DNA of 64,000 bases from Cylindrotheca closterium. Lineage: Eukaryota; Bacillariophyta; Bacillariophyceae; Bacillariales; Bacillariaceae. The DNA is taken from assembly GCA_933822405.4 (NCBI GenBank), contig CAKOGP040001001.1, positions 1-64,000 of the forward strand, written 5' to 3'. Under the pieces are notes generated by a model. That model did no database searches and was not told the DNA's origin. It saw only the letters and a list, made by a program, of their open reading frames with translations. This document shows, in pieces, positions 34,513 to 45,066 of the stretch (its first letter is position 1; each line of letters begins with the position of its first letter). The translations under genes were made by a program, and so were the position numbers.

Positions 34513-35931
34513 CTAAAATAGGTGTTGTTCCATTCGCCGTTTCGTGTCCGCATGATCGTCCAAAAGTGTCCTTCGACGAATCTTGAGGGCTTTTGCACTC
34601 GCCGAAATGCCATCGTCCAGCAAACTCATTTCAACTTTGACAGCCGAAAGATGCTTGTAAAGTTCTGCCAAATCGGACTGAACACTGAGGATGTCCTTTT
34701 TATCAGTATCCGCATCAAACAGCTCTGAGAGTCCCATCGCCTCTTCCGAAACGTCTTGCCCCATTATTGCCATATCCTGTTCGTTCTTGAGTACTTTCTC
34801 AGCTTTCTCAGCTTCTTTACGTTGCAACACTTTCAAGGGTAGTCACAGGCTCCATTGTCTTGGGATGATCATTGCCAAACACAGCTGGACGAATCAATCT
34901 ATCTCCAGAGCCTTGGTGAGAGCATCAATCGTCCGTCATGCCTCGTTTCAAATATGAGTTTCCAAGATTTTCAATGGCCTCTGCAGTTGCGAAATTTACT
35001 TCAACTACGGCTTCCTTTTGGATCCTTAGGATTTTGATGCAAATGCCCGGGACATCTTTCAGTTTCTCTACTGCGCCTTTTGCGTCATCGTCCTCATTCG
35101 GTGCTGCTGCACTTTCGGTATTTGATTCAACAGTTTTGAGGTCAATCACAAGATCCTTGGTGCGTAGATATGATCCTTACCAAACACGCTTCGACGAAAC
35201 TCCAGAGCTTTGGTGAAAGCATATTGGCGGCATCTTTTGTCACGTCTGGTTGATTATATGTTTGTGCCAATTTTTTTTCCATAGGCCTCCGGTGTTGCGG
35301 GATGCATTTCACCTAAGGTTTCCGTTCGTAGCATTTCCAATTTCTCAAAAAAGAGCATCGTCCAACCTATTTTGGTCCAACGACAGCGCGGAAATGGGCA
35401 ACTTATGTTTTGACAACGCAAGGGTGATCTTCCCCATGCATTTGAAGGAGTGTCGCAAGTGTTATAGTTCTTGCAATTTGGTGGTTTCCGAAAAATTTCA
35501 ATGATGGGCGCATATATAGATCGGTCAAATCTGACACTTTTTCGTAGTTGCCTTGTTTGCATATAAGGGCCCTGCCACTGTTATTGTTGTAGGTTCGCAT
35601 TGTAACCACATGTGTTTTTCTCCCAATTGTTTCCACTGTGTCTCATGAGCTTTCTGAAAGTGCTCCAAGGTCTCCTCATGTTTTTCTTCCCCAGGATAGT
35701 AAATGTCCAAGGTAGACCAGTGTCCAAGCCATTTCCCAAAGAATACTCTTAACCTCGTGATGATGATTCGTTCGTTCGTTTGTATCTCCAATAAGACTTT
35801 CTCCAATACCTCCTTGCTTTGCCTTTGGATGGTTTCCTTGATGAAAAAAAGGCAAGACCCTTTTCAAAGAGTGTCCGAGACGACGACGACGACGATGACG
35901 AGTCATCGAGTGGATGACGATGGCCCTCCAT
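34513..35931 (-). pseudogene. Kinesin-light-chain-like TPR gene, broken by several frameshifts
   Basis: Read leftward from an ATG at 35931, the start is MEGHRHPLDD with a poly-Ser run and RTLFEKGLAFF. Recognisable TPR pieces then appear in changing frames: EETLEHFQKAHETQWKQLGEKH (about 35640-35705), GRALICKQGNYEK (about 35540-35580), LQMHGEDHP (about 35430), FFEKLEMLRTETLGEMHP (about 35300-35355), IENLGNSYLKRG (about 34935-34975) and SAKALKIRRRTLLDDHADTKRRMEQ (34520-34600). They match the kinesin-light-chain type TPR (EKAL-x-I-R-x-x-LG-x-x-HP-x-T), a large family in diatoms. At least four frame changes and an in-frame stop separate the pieces, and no set of introns repairs them cleanly. Confidence 0.7.
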
Positions 35932-37013
35932 ATTATTATCGTAAAGTACTGTACTGTCTGATTTTATCTTGTGTGGTTTTCTTCCCGTCTCAATATTTGC
36001 TGATGCGTTGCATGTCAATAATAATATTACAAAAAATGAATACTATATCACACTCATAATGCGTCCCTATGGACGGAGTGCTCAGAACCACGCATATTAC
36101 ACAGACTATATTGCATTATAATATGTGTGTACTGAGGTACGGTAGATCTCGACAGTTTCAAGTTATTGCGAGAGATCTCACAATATTTTCAGGGGAGCGA
36201 AATTGCGTGTTGGTGTTATTTTTGCCAAGATTCATTTGGTCGGATGGGTCAACTACATAGAAGCACCACGAGTGAGTGCTTGCGAGTCAGTCAGTCGAGT
36301 AGTAAGTAAGCTTCATTCATATTCAATAACCTCCTAATCCTGCAGTAGCTTTGGCCAGGCTCTCTATACTGTATCCCCACTACTTTATCATGGGCGGTAT
36401 GAACAAGGAACGAAGGGAATCTAGTAGCCAAAACCTCGTCCTTGAATCTCATGAGACCCAGCAGCCACCAGCCACCAGCACCAAGAATGGACGAATGGAG
36501 GAAGAAGAAACAAGAAGAAGAGGCCAGCACGCACATTGGATGATAAGTTGAAAAGTGGCGTTATTAGTACCGTACAGTAGCAACCTAAATCATAAATTGG
36601 ATGTATAGTACCAGTGGTATCGCTAGTGTGGTTGTTGTAAAATCCTGACTTTTTGTTGTTCAAACGACCTGCTACTGACGTCGCCCGCCGTGACAATCTG
36701 AATTCCGATTGTCTTCTTGCTGGCTCGCGAAGGAAATTCGATAATGTTCGCCACATTTCCAAAACACACACAGGCAGTTAGATCATTGGACCAAATACTA
36801 CCACCGGTACCAAGGATACGTACTACGAACAGTCACGTACAATGTACAGGCCGATCGAGCCCAAAACCAGAACTGACTTGTCACGCAAATACCTGACACA
36901 CATCAAACCATAATAACCGCATATATATAGTACTCTATCTTTCATTGCTAAAGTTGTACCCAATCCGTTCAATCACTATCCAATCAATTCATTAACTCAC
37001 TCAAAACATCATC
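35932..37013. other. Divergent intergenic region
   Basis: Lies between the TPR pseudogene and the NTF2-like gene. Apart from the TATA-like stretch near the right end, I see only short open frames. Confidence 0.4.
36919..36930 (+). promoter_or_regulatory. TATA-like element upstream of the NTF2-like gene
   Basis: The run GCATATATATAG lies about 85 bp before the ATG at 37014, a suitable distance for a core promoter with a short leader. It is called from position and composition only. Confidence 0.3.
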
Positions 37014-38375
37014 ATGGAAGACCGTCATTACTTAAGCGAACCCCGTCCTATTGATGGATTGAAACTCCCCAGTTGGGAAGTTGACATTATGCGAGAGGGC
37101 GTGGACGTACCCATTTTGACTTTGACCGTGGACAGTCAAACCTTGCCACCCCGCAAGCGCAAGAAAAAGGTGGTGTGGAAGCTCCCGGACGATTTGAAGA
37201 CCAATCCCAAGTTTGGAATGGAAGACAAGCGGCGCATTTTGGAACTGTTCAAGCAGAAAAAGAAGGAACTCAAGCGTGCACGCAAGTCACAGACCACTAC
37301 TACTGGCGGTACGAATCCAAACAACAGCAATCAAAACAGTCCCGGCAGTTCCAATGGAGGGGGTTCAAAGACATTGAAGCGAATGTCATCTTCCGCAATG
37401 AGTGTAGGTAGTTATATGACTGCCAATGAAGAGCAGCCGGAAGATGATGACGACGATGATGATAATGATGATGATGATGGAATTGATAATGACCATGATG
37501 ACCATGATGACCACGATGATCCTGGAGAAAGCAAGGTGGCGGAAGGAGAGGAAAAGGTAGACGACAACCACAATAGTGTCAGTCTTCTCAGTTCCTCTCC
37601 ACCTCCTCCTGGCTTTAACATGTCTGGATTGTCCTTGGGCGGGTCAGCATCATCAGCATCACCGCCACCACAACAGCAGAAACGGCAACCACCATCATCA
37701 TCCACAGCTATCCAACCACCATCACTGCCGCCACCCATGCCATCCATGCAACCATTGCAGGAGCGATCTCATTCCTTTGCGGGTGTTTCACGTGCTGGGC
37801 CACCACCACCCTCCTCTACGCCACCATTATCCTTGTCCAATCCACCGCCGATACCACCACCGCCTCCGGGTTTGAATTCCTCGTCCCGACGAGCTTCTAC
37901 CTCTTCCATACCACCGCCGGGCATGAATCCCTTTCAACAACCACCGCAATCACAATTGCCGCAAACTACCGCCAACATGCCCCGCCATTTTATCGTGGGT
38001 GATCCTTCTGCCTTGGGCCATGTCGTCATGGAAACCTATTACCTGCTGTTGCGCACGGGCATGGTCCGCGATTTGGCCCAATATTATTTGCCAGAAGCGC
38101 AAAAATCGTTGACGGTGGGTGGTGCCCATGCATTGTGCAGCGATGTCAATCAACGTTTGCAACAGTTGGAATCCTTGACCAACATGGTATTGCAAGTCAA
38201 GGGCGTCTTGCAACATCCACAGCATGTTGGCGACAATGTCTATGTCATGATTACAGGAACCTCGCTAAGACCACAATGTTTGCCCTTTTGCCATTCCTTG
38301 ATTTTGAAACAAGTGGGCCCCCAAGCCTTTCAAATTTTAAATGATGCTCTGGCGTTCTTGACTACCGAGGGGTAA
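37014..38375 (+). CDS. Proline-rich protein with C-terminal NTF2-like domain
   Basis: The frame is 453 residues. An N-terminal conserved-looking part (LPPRKRKKKVVWKLP, then a Lys/Arg-rich helix to KRARK, residues 45-92) is followed by Asn/Ser-rich linkers, an Asp-rich run (about 143-170) and a long Pro/Ser/Gln region (195-320). Residues 326-453 fit the NTF2-like fold: GHVVMETYYLLLRTG, then YYLPEAQKSLTVGG, LQQLESL, VYVMITGTS, FCHSLILKQ and FQILNDALAFL, the last matching the F-x-I-x-ND-x-F end of NTF2 domains in G3BP- and NXF-type proteins. No RRM follows, unlike G3BP. A role in RNA transport or granules is an inference. The gene is intronless. Confidence 0.7.
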   Translation: MEDRHYLSEPRPIDGLKLPSWEVDIMREGVDVPILTLTVDSQTLPPRKRKKKVVWKLPDDLKTNPKFGMEDKRRILELFKQKKKELKRARKSQTTTTGGTNPNNSNQNSPGSSNGGGSKTLKRMSSSAMSVGSYMTANEEQPEDDDDDDDNDDDDGIDNDHDDHDDHDDPGESKVAEGEEKVDDNHNSVSLLSSSPPPPGFNMSGLSLGGSASSASPPPQQQKRQPPSSSTAIQPPSLPPPMPSMQPLQERSHSFAGVSRAGPPPPSSTPPLSLSNPPPIPPPPPGLNSSSRRASTSSIPPPGMNPFQQPPQSQLPQTTANMPRHFIVGDPSALGHVVMETYYLLLRTGMVRDLAQYYLPEAQKSLTVGGAHALCSDVNQRLQQLESLTNMVLQVKGVLQHPQHVGDNVYVMITGTSLRPQCLPFCHSLILKQVGPQAFQILNDALAFLTTEG

Positions 38376-39397
38376 ATAATAGGGTATGGGTTGAATGGAT
38401 CAATGATTATGAAAGGCATCGAAATTATGATGCACCATGGAGGAGCAATGGTGGTGGAAGAAGAAGCAACATGATATTTGTTTTCCATGCACTGACGAAG
38501 GAGACGAATAGTATGCTGAAACGAGCGCGATACGGCTGGCTTGTTGGTCGGTGATGGTGTATCCTTCTTCCGTCGAGAACCCTGGAAGCGAGTCAGTTAT
38601 CCAGTATGTAGTATGTATCATCCAACACGTGGCAATTTCAAAAAAAGCTTCGTTCGGTTCGTGGATTGACCATGCTTCACTTGTCTTGCTTTCGACATTG
38701 GCACACAACCTACCGGTACACAACACGTGGCGTTTTTTTCTGCCGGTGGGTGATGTGATTTTGACTGTCAATCAATAATTCGGAGGAACATATATGAGAA
38801 GCGACATCCACAGCAACCTACTGCGTATCTTCTACAATTCACATGCTAGTAGGTAGTTTGTTGTGTGGCAAAGACAACAACGACTACTACACGTACCTGC
38901 AAGACACAATGCAATTTTCGCTCAAGGAAGCGAATTTGATTTGGGCCGTTGGTTCCTACATTTGGAGTCCCACCAAGCTCTGCAACAGGATTCTGGTATA
39001 TTCCATAAAGAGCATGCTCCTTTCAAAGCCAGGCATTTTTGCATTTCAGATTCGAATAGTAGGAATGTCCCCCTGGAAAATAGAAGGAAGGATGTGGCTG
39101 AATGAAGCATGGACTACTTTGGGTCCTACTAGGCACCGCCACCACCACAAGTCGAATCGCAAAGATTTGGAATTGCCGCGACTGTGAAATACTCTAGGTA
39201 TATATAATTTTGACGGTCCATTTTCGTTTTGGGCGAAAGAGTACTTGGCTGAAAAACATCAGAGATATGCTAGCAACAATATAACAAGGCTAAGAGACAT
39301 AAAGAGCACATAATAGTAATGAAACAATTCTGAATTCTAATATCACAAAACTTAGTCAACAAAAGGAATGTGATACATGCTGCTTCTTTCTCTTTTT
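38376..39397. other. Intergenic with one weak hypothetical frame
   Basis: A 114-codon plus-strand frame at 38843-39187 (MLVGSLLCGKDNNDYYTYLQ...) begins with ATG, but it shows no family, signal or clear domain and its C-terminus looks random. I leave it uncalled. No repeat or RNA is seen. Confidence 0.35.
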
Positions 39398-39973
39398 TTA
39401 TTCCCGTTCCTTTTCACTGCCTTCGTCATCATAACCATCAGTAGCTTCGTTCTGTTGGCTCTCATCCTCATCTTCATCATCTTCACTATTACTACAGCTC
39501 TCTTCAAAGTCACCCTCTTCGGCAGGGATAACAGGAGGCAGTGATGGGAATCGAACGACTTCAGGAGGCCTAGCGCGTGCATCCCGTTTGGAGGACGAGC
39601 TTGGTGAATCCCTCTCCAAATCATCGCTGGGAGGCTGCTCCAACATGGCTTCGAGTTCGGCAATTCCACGTTGCCACTTTTGCATCTCGGATTCAATGGC
39701 AAAAGCAGTGTCAATAGCGATTTTACGTTTCTTGTTTTGGTGGTGGTCGTGGTGAGAAGAATCTTCTCCTTCCTCTTCAGGAGATTCCGATCGTTTCGCA
39801 GCAGTAGCACGGGATGGATCCCAGGCTTGTGTCATGGTCTCGAACTTGTCTTGAAGGCCTTGCGACATGACAGAACGAGATCTGGGAGAAAGAGGCGAGG
39901 AGGAGTCGGTTGTCTTGTTGGATCCAAAATCTCCTACGCTGCTGTCCTCCAATGGAGGAACTAACAATTGCAT
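39398..39973 (-). CDS. Acidic, probably nuclear protein of unknown function
   Basis: The frame is 191 residues from the ATG at 39973. The open frame continues 11 codons upstream without an ATG, and TTCAG precedes the start, so a 5' exon is possible. A Ser/Pro-rich N-terminal part (SSPLSPRSRS) leads to a basic cluster NKKRKIA that could act as nuclear localisation signal. A short helix (ESEMQKWQRGIAELEAMLEQ) follows, then RARPPEVVRFPSLPPVIPAEE and a very acidic C-terminus. I do not recognise the family. The composition would fit a chromatin- or transcription-associated factor, but this is only a guess. Confidence 0.5.
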   Translation of the reverse strand: MQLLVPPLEDSSVGDFGSNKTTDSSSPLSPRSRSVMSQGLQDKFETMTQAWDPSRATAAKRSESPEEEGEDSSHHDHHQNKKRKIAIDTAFAIESEMQKWQRGIAELEAMLEQPPSDDLERDSPSSSSKRDARARPPEVVRFPSLPPVIPAEEGDFEESCSNSEDDEDEDESQQNEATDGYDDEGSEKERE

Positions 39974-41774
39974 AACCTCCTGAATCTTCAAAAACTGGCA
40001 CAGCAATACAATGCAGTTGCAGGTCTTCTCTGATAACTAAAAAGCGAAACTCTCCTTTGCTTGGTTGATCTTCTTTTTTTCTTTCAATGGATTCTTCGTT
40101 GAGATTTCTTCGCGAAAGGGTTTTAAACCAGCGATGAAAAGTATCCAATGAACAATGAAAAACCAAAACGATAGATTGATTCAACAAGCAGTATCAGAAA
40201 GGAAAACACAGACAAAAGGTGAGAAAGACTGTATAGTTTTCCTTTTGTCTAAAGGCCAATGCTCAACATCAATCGGCCGTCTCTTTTTATATTATATCTC
40301 TTCAATTTCAACGTTCAAGTGACGACCTCCCCTATGAACCAATTTCATTCGTTCAAAATCCAAAGATCGGCCTCTGGTACGTATGTCGTGTCGTTGCGAG
40401 TACCGGTGAAGAACAAAGTTCCTTCTTGAAGGAGGATTTATAGATCCGGGTTCTACGGTAAATAACGCTCATTTAACGAGTCAAAACACATACCTCAGAG
40501 AAAATCCGCTTCAAAATCTAGTGTCAATCTTTGGTGGTTCGATTTGGGACCTTTGGCTACACGACAACGCAAACTCTGCTTATCTCTTTTGATTCTCTGT
40601 ATCAAGAATCTAAAGAGGCGGTTCTGGCCGTGAAAGCTGTGGATCTGTTGTAAACTACAACACCAACAAACTGCAACAACCGTTCGACGCTCTCGTCGAT
40701 CGATTGAAAAAAGAATGAGTTTCTCTCTTGTCTGTCGTCACACAACTCCGTCTCTTCCCTGTCCTTCGTACGTTGACTAGAAAGAACGCATCTGAAATTC
40801 ATTTATAGCAGCCAGATGGTCAGCTCTGTCTACTAAATCAAACAGTTTTCAAAGAATAATCTGCTGATTGATTCAATTAACGAGGCTGCATGATCAGTTG
40901 GCTGACGTAACTGAAGCTAAAAAAGTAACCTTCTGACCAGCTGCGGATGCCAGCGAAATGAGAGCCCTATTGCCTCCATCCAGCCGTCGTCCGTTGATCC
41001 CGAACGCGACTACGTGGTGCAGAAACAAATTCGGGATTTCAAGCATGCATGATGCATGATGTAAGATAGTGGAAATAATCTTCTTCTTCGTCTCCTTCGA
41101 TGGACATCCATGGCAATCCTATGTGGCTAATGCCATTGACGAGATGTTTTCAGTTTATTCCCTGATTCGCACTATGATCCTCTTGTATAGAAATTGATAC
41201 CACAATAAGCCGTTGCCTTTCCTGATCTAGAGTACATGAAAGGACTTTGATGATTGCCTACTAGTATCGATGAGGCAACATCATTGGAACGAGCCTAATA
41301 GCATGGTATCCACATTCGCAGTCTACGGAAAGGTAAATTTGCATCATAATTTGTAACTACTGGAAAGATTTGCTTCGAAAATAATGCTCCTCCGTGTGTA
41401 TGTTTGTGTGGGTGATTGATCAGATTCGTTTCATGTAAAAGTTTATATGGTAGTACTGCGTCTTAAAGTATGCGCCACGAAGATGGTGCCAGTGATGGAT
41501 CCCATAGTATTCCACTAATCGACTCGTCGGTTGTCCCCACAGTTGTAGGCATCACGTAGGCATCAGCATACTAGTCACAAAAAATAGCTGGACATAGTGG
41601 TGACAAAGGGACAATGTTTGTCAAGTGATGCAAAGTGTAGTTTGCTGTGCTGCCTACAATAGTACCCCAACCATTCCCCTAAGATTGAAGGAAAAACTTA
41701 GGCCATGTGTCTGTCGTCTCCATGTAAACCGGATTGTCTTCTTGTAACCTTTCTCCCCTTGCCCCTGTCCACTC
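39974..41774. other. 1.8-kb intergenic region
   Basis: No gene I can support. Short AT-rich TATA-like DNA occurs near 40289-40301. Near 41044-41058 there is a small tandem repeat of ATGCATG. Several short frames on the minus strand (for example 40602-40802) lack features. Part may be 5' leader of the minus-strand gene ending at 39973. Confidence 0.4.
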
Positions 41775-42815
41775 TCAGTCTTCAGCGGCTGCTGTTAGCT
41801 CGTCATCCCCTTCAGGATCGTACTCGCTCTCACTGCCATCTTCTTTTTCTTCCCTACCCACCACAATGCTGGTCTTATCGGTCATGTCTTCTTCTTTCAT
41901 ACCTGCGGTTCGGTCCGCAATGAGTCGCCGTAGTGTATCCACGTCCAATAAATCCGAATCTCGAAGCTTGCTGATGTTCATCATATTCACCTGATCTGGT
42001 GTTGTAGGTGCCCTGACGTTATCCCCGTCTTCGTCAATATTGTCGCTACCAAAACTAAGCAATCCAAAACTGGAGCTCATTTTTTCAGACATTCGGCGCT
42101 GCTGATTCTTGCGAATGGCCTCTTCCTTCACGCGTTGGACCTCTTCTCGTGCCGAGAGCTCCTCTTCTCGTTCCACAATGACACGCTTGTTTTCTTCCAG
42201 CGCTTGCATGATTTCTTTGGTCAGTATCGATGTGCGGCTCTCTTCATTATTTTTCAGAATCGCAGCATCCCGTTTGGCCGATTCGCTTTCGGTATCTTCG
42301 TTATGGTTGTCGTTCCCAAACAGACTCCAAAAGCCACCCTTGTTCTGCTTGCGTTGCTTTTGTTTCATGGCAGCACCGAGCAAAGCACTCTGAACTTGTG
42401 CGGTGTTGCCCAATCGATCACTACCGGATGAGGTTAGACTTCCGGTCGAATCTTTCCAGCTCTTACGATCATCTAGGGAAACCTGTCGAGGATCCCCTTC
42501 ACTTTGCGTTGTTTGTCTGGGTGATGTGATTGGTGCCATGACGGATCGTTGTGAGGCGGACGGAGACCAGGGACCATTTTGAAAGTTGGCAGCTCTTCTA
42601 GTCTTGATTCGTTCTTGTGACAAGGCTTCTTTCAACTCCAATATCTGAGCTTCGTATTCAGTTCGATCGGTTTGCCGGGCACTGTCCAATCGTTTCAGCA
42701 ACATTGCCTGGTTCCTGTTCCGTTCATTCAGCATGCTGACCTGCTTCTCGAGGTCTTCTTTCTCTTGCTTTAAGTTTGCAATGGTTTCTTCATATTCATT
42801 CTCGGACGGACTCAT
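41775..42815 (-). CDS. Coiled-coil, charged protein of unknown function
   Basis: The frame is 346 residues from the ATG at 42815 (MSPSENEYEETIANLKQ). A 94-codon open stretch continues upstream to 43097 with no ATG, so either it is leader or an unseen 5' exon supplies the start. Residues 5-85 are a coiled coil (LKQEKEDLEKQVSMLNERN). A Ser/Pro-rich linker follows, then LLGAAMKQKQRKQNKGGFWSLFG near 143-165, a second helical segment rich in Glu and Arg (205-260), and an acidic C-terminus ending DDELTAAAED. The family is not recognised. Cytoskeletal or vesicle-associated roles are conceivable but unsupported. Confidence 0.6.
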   Translation of the reverse strand: MSPSENEYEETIANLKQEKEDLEKQVSMLNERNRNQAMLLKRLDSARQTDRTEYEAQILELKEALSQERIKTRRAANFQNGPWSPSASQRSVMAPITSPRQTTQSEGDPRQVSLDDRKSWKDSTGSLTSSGSDRLGNTAQVQSALLGAAMKQKQRKQNKGGFWSLFGNDNHNEDTESESAKRDAAILKNNEESRTSILTKEIMQALEENKRVIVEREEELSAREEVQRVKEEAIRKNQQRRMSEKMSSSFGLLSFGSDNIDEDGDNVRAPTTPDQVNMMNISKLRDSDLLDVDTLRRLIADRTAGMKEEDMTDKTSIVVGREEKEDGSESEYDPEGDDELTAAAED

Positions 42816-43162
42816 GGTGCCTGCTCCTTCTTGGAAATGCTCGTGATGGGGGATGACTCGATAGATAGACGATTGGTGATGATGATTCAAATCTCGTTTG
42901 TCTTCTATGGGGATATCTTCGTCTTCTCCTACTATTGTAGTCAGTCTAACCGCAAGGATATTGTGTAGTGTATCAATGATGGTATTATCTTCCAACGATC
43001 GGTGTATCCTACTTTGACAATGACACTCAGACCTGTAGTGACCGGCGGAAACGTATCCCGTATCCCCATATACGGTAACGTCTGTACGTCCTCTCACTGC
43101 ATAAACATACTTTATCGTGGGTAGAAGTCACTGGATATCGTTTGATGTTTCATCCCAATAAT
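42816..43162. other. Leader/promoter region of the coiled-coil gene
   Basis: Contains the ATG-less open stretch in phase with the gene to its left, and then 60 bp of unique DNA before the LTR-like element. Confidence 0.4.
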
Positions 43163-43479
43163 TGTTAGATATTATATGCGGTATAATATTTGACTGAGGT
43201 TTTTGGGATTCCAGATTCCTTGGTGAAAGTGAATTGACGCGATGATGACCAACCAATAACGTAGTGAAAAGAATTGTTCATTCTTTTCAGTAAACCATCT
43301 AGATTGATTGTTGTTGCAACTTTGATTGAGTGCAGAATAGTTGATACTATAGTTATGGAACTGAAGTAGATAGTCATCAGTGCATGTAGACCTGATTGGT
43401 CACATGGACAATGCAGAGTTAATGACTCGCATCTGAATGATTATTTTGAAGATAGTCGTCCTATTTTCTATTTCTAACA
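43163..43479. repeat. Left LTR-like direct repeat
   Basis: 317-bp copy with TG/CA ends, partner of 43728-44041. It has the additional GAT triplet near 43242 missing from the other copy. Confidence 0.75.
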
Positions 43480-43727
43480 GGGGGTTATCTTCGGTTCTTT
43501 GAAGGAGATTGGATTTTCTATTGCCGAAAGTATTGAACGAAGGCTCACTCTGAAGGTTAAAAATCAAGGAGCGAACTTGGTGTTCATTGCTCTCGGAAAT
43601 ACAGCTATTCATTTTTAAAGTGTCGTCTCAAGCAAGGCGTCAACAAGACCATTTTCGGAAGGACACATATCATCCAGTGAAGTGATGATGCGGCTGATGG
43701 ATGTTGAGCCACTTGGACGAAGGAGCG

Positions 43728-44041
43728 TGTTAGATATTATATGCGGTATAATATTTGACTGAGGTTTTTGAGGTTCCAGATTCTTTGGTGAAAGTGAATT
43801 GACGCGATGACCAACCAATAACGTAGTGAAAAGAATTGTTCATTCTTTTCAGTAAACCATCTAGATTGATTGTTGTTGCAACTTTGATTGAGTGCAGAAT
43901 AGTTGATACTATAGTTATGGAACTGAAGTAGATAGTCATCAGTGCATGTAGACCTGATTGGTCGCATGGACAATGCAGAGTTAATGACTCGCATCTGAAT
44001 GATTATTTTGAAGATAGTCGTCCTATTTTATATTTCTAACA
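43728..44041. repeat. Right LTR-like direct repeat
   Basis: 314-bp copy of the left repeat, preceded by the purine-rich stretch GAAGGAGCG. Confidence 0.75.
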
Positions 44042-45066
44042 CCCAAGACAATAAAATAATGCAGTGTATTTCACTCCAAGAACGCTGATGAGAGGAGCCA
44101 TACTCAGGGACGTACAGCCTCTGGAAGAATCACGATGCCTTATTGTGCACGGTGATAGGACCTTGGGGCACATCCTCTTCGACTCCTTTTCGAGCTACAT
44201 CAAGAGGAAGAAGAAGTTCTTCCCAAAATAGGCGATGATTCTGGCAAGGGCCTACATGGCACATCCTTCAACGCCCTGCCCCGGCAATGAGACGGCGATG
44301 AAAATTATCCTTCCAGTATGGTGAATGAGATGAAGTAACAATGCCCAGGCATATCTTGGAAAGACCTAAAATAGTTTGATAGAAATCATGATGATTGTGA
44401 TGTTTTTCTATTTTTCGTTGTTTGGGCGTGAAGTAGTGCACGAGGCCCTCCATTGGTTGACATGTAGGATTCCAAAATACACCAAGACGGCTGTCGACCC
44501 GATACTTCAAGGAGAGAATACGCCGGCTAGAAGGGGGGAAATGGATATTTTGGTTATCGTCCTCGAGGTTGCTTCTATAGGAAGGGCCGACATGGATAAT
44601 TAAAAACTGCTAGTTGCGTTTATAGTAAACGGTTTACAATCAATTAATATGCTACATTATAATATAGAGTCCTTCGGCTATGAAGTCATTCATTCTAGGA
44701 GCAACAAAACTCGAACAACGGTATGATTGCCGCTCCAGCACATCCGGCGTTGCCTGTTCCAGAATTTCGGTGGAGGTGTAGTCGATTTAGTCAAATACCA
44801 TCCGACTCGATCGATGCGATCGTCACTTTTGTACCAGGGCTACGCCTTTTTTACGGGAGCTGTATGGAGAGTCGATCCTTCGCTCGTTCACGTGCGACAG
44901 AAAGACGTATCGGACGACCCATAGACGCGAAAACCGCGCATACCAAGCGCCAAACGAAAAAGAACAATCAATTCAATCTCACAAACACTAAGAGCATTGA
45001 AACTCCAAGCAATGGATAGCCCAAGAATCAATCAAGAATCGTGCAATCTACTCAAAACGTCGCGGA
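44042..45066. other. Intergenic with small unassigned frames
   Basis: A 47-codon ATG frame at 44088-44231 (MRGAILRDVQ, ending RKKKFFPK) directly follows the element and might be a gene fragment. Frames at 44376-44603 and 44723-45019 are also open but featureless. Nothing here is certain. Confidence 0.3.

Larger units (their letters stand above)
43163..44041. mobile_element. Small non-autonomous LTR-like element (TRIM type)
   Basis: Two direct repeats, 43163-43479 (317 bp) and 43728-44041 (314 bp), flank a 248-bp centre. Each begins TGTTAGATATT and ends TTTCTAACA, that is TG...CA with short inverted ends, as LTRs do. They differ by a 3-bp deletion and a handful of substitutions, so the insertion is fairly recent. 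The centre has no coding capacity. After the left repeat comes GGTTAT, which could be part of a half-tRNA primer site, and a purine-rich GAAGGAG precedes the right repeat. A perfect adjacent target duplication is not seen: CCCAA directly follows the element and occurs 4 bases before it. Confidence 0.65.

Noticed and set aside
38843..39187. 114-codon plus-strand ATG frame
   Set aside because: The first part is mildly protein-like, but no family, signal or conserved motif is visible and the C-terminal half looks random.
42816..43097. 94-codon N-terminal extension of the coiled-coil protein
   Set aside because: Open but lacks an ATG; kept as leader unless an upstream exon is shown.
43163..44041. 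Interpretation as two MITEs because of short inverted ends
   Set aside because: TG...CA ends and the placement of two direct copies around a short unique centre fit an LTR pair better; two independent insertions 248 bp apart in the same direction are less likely.
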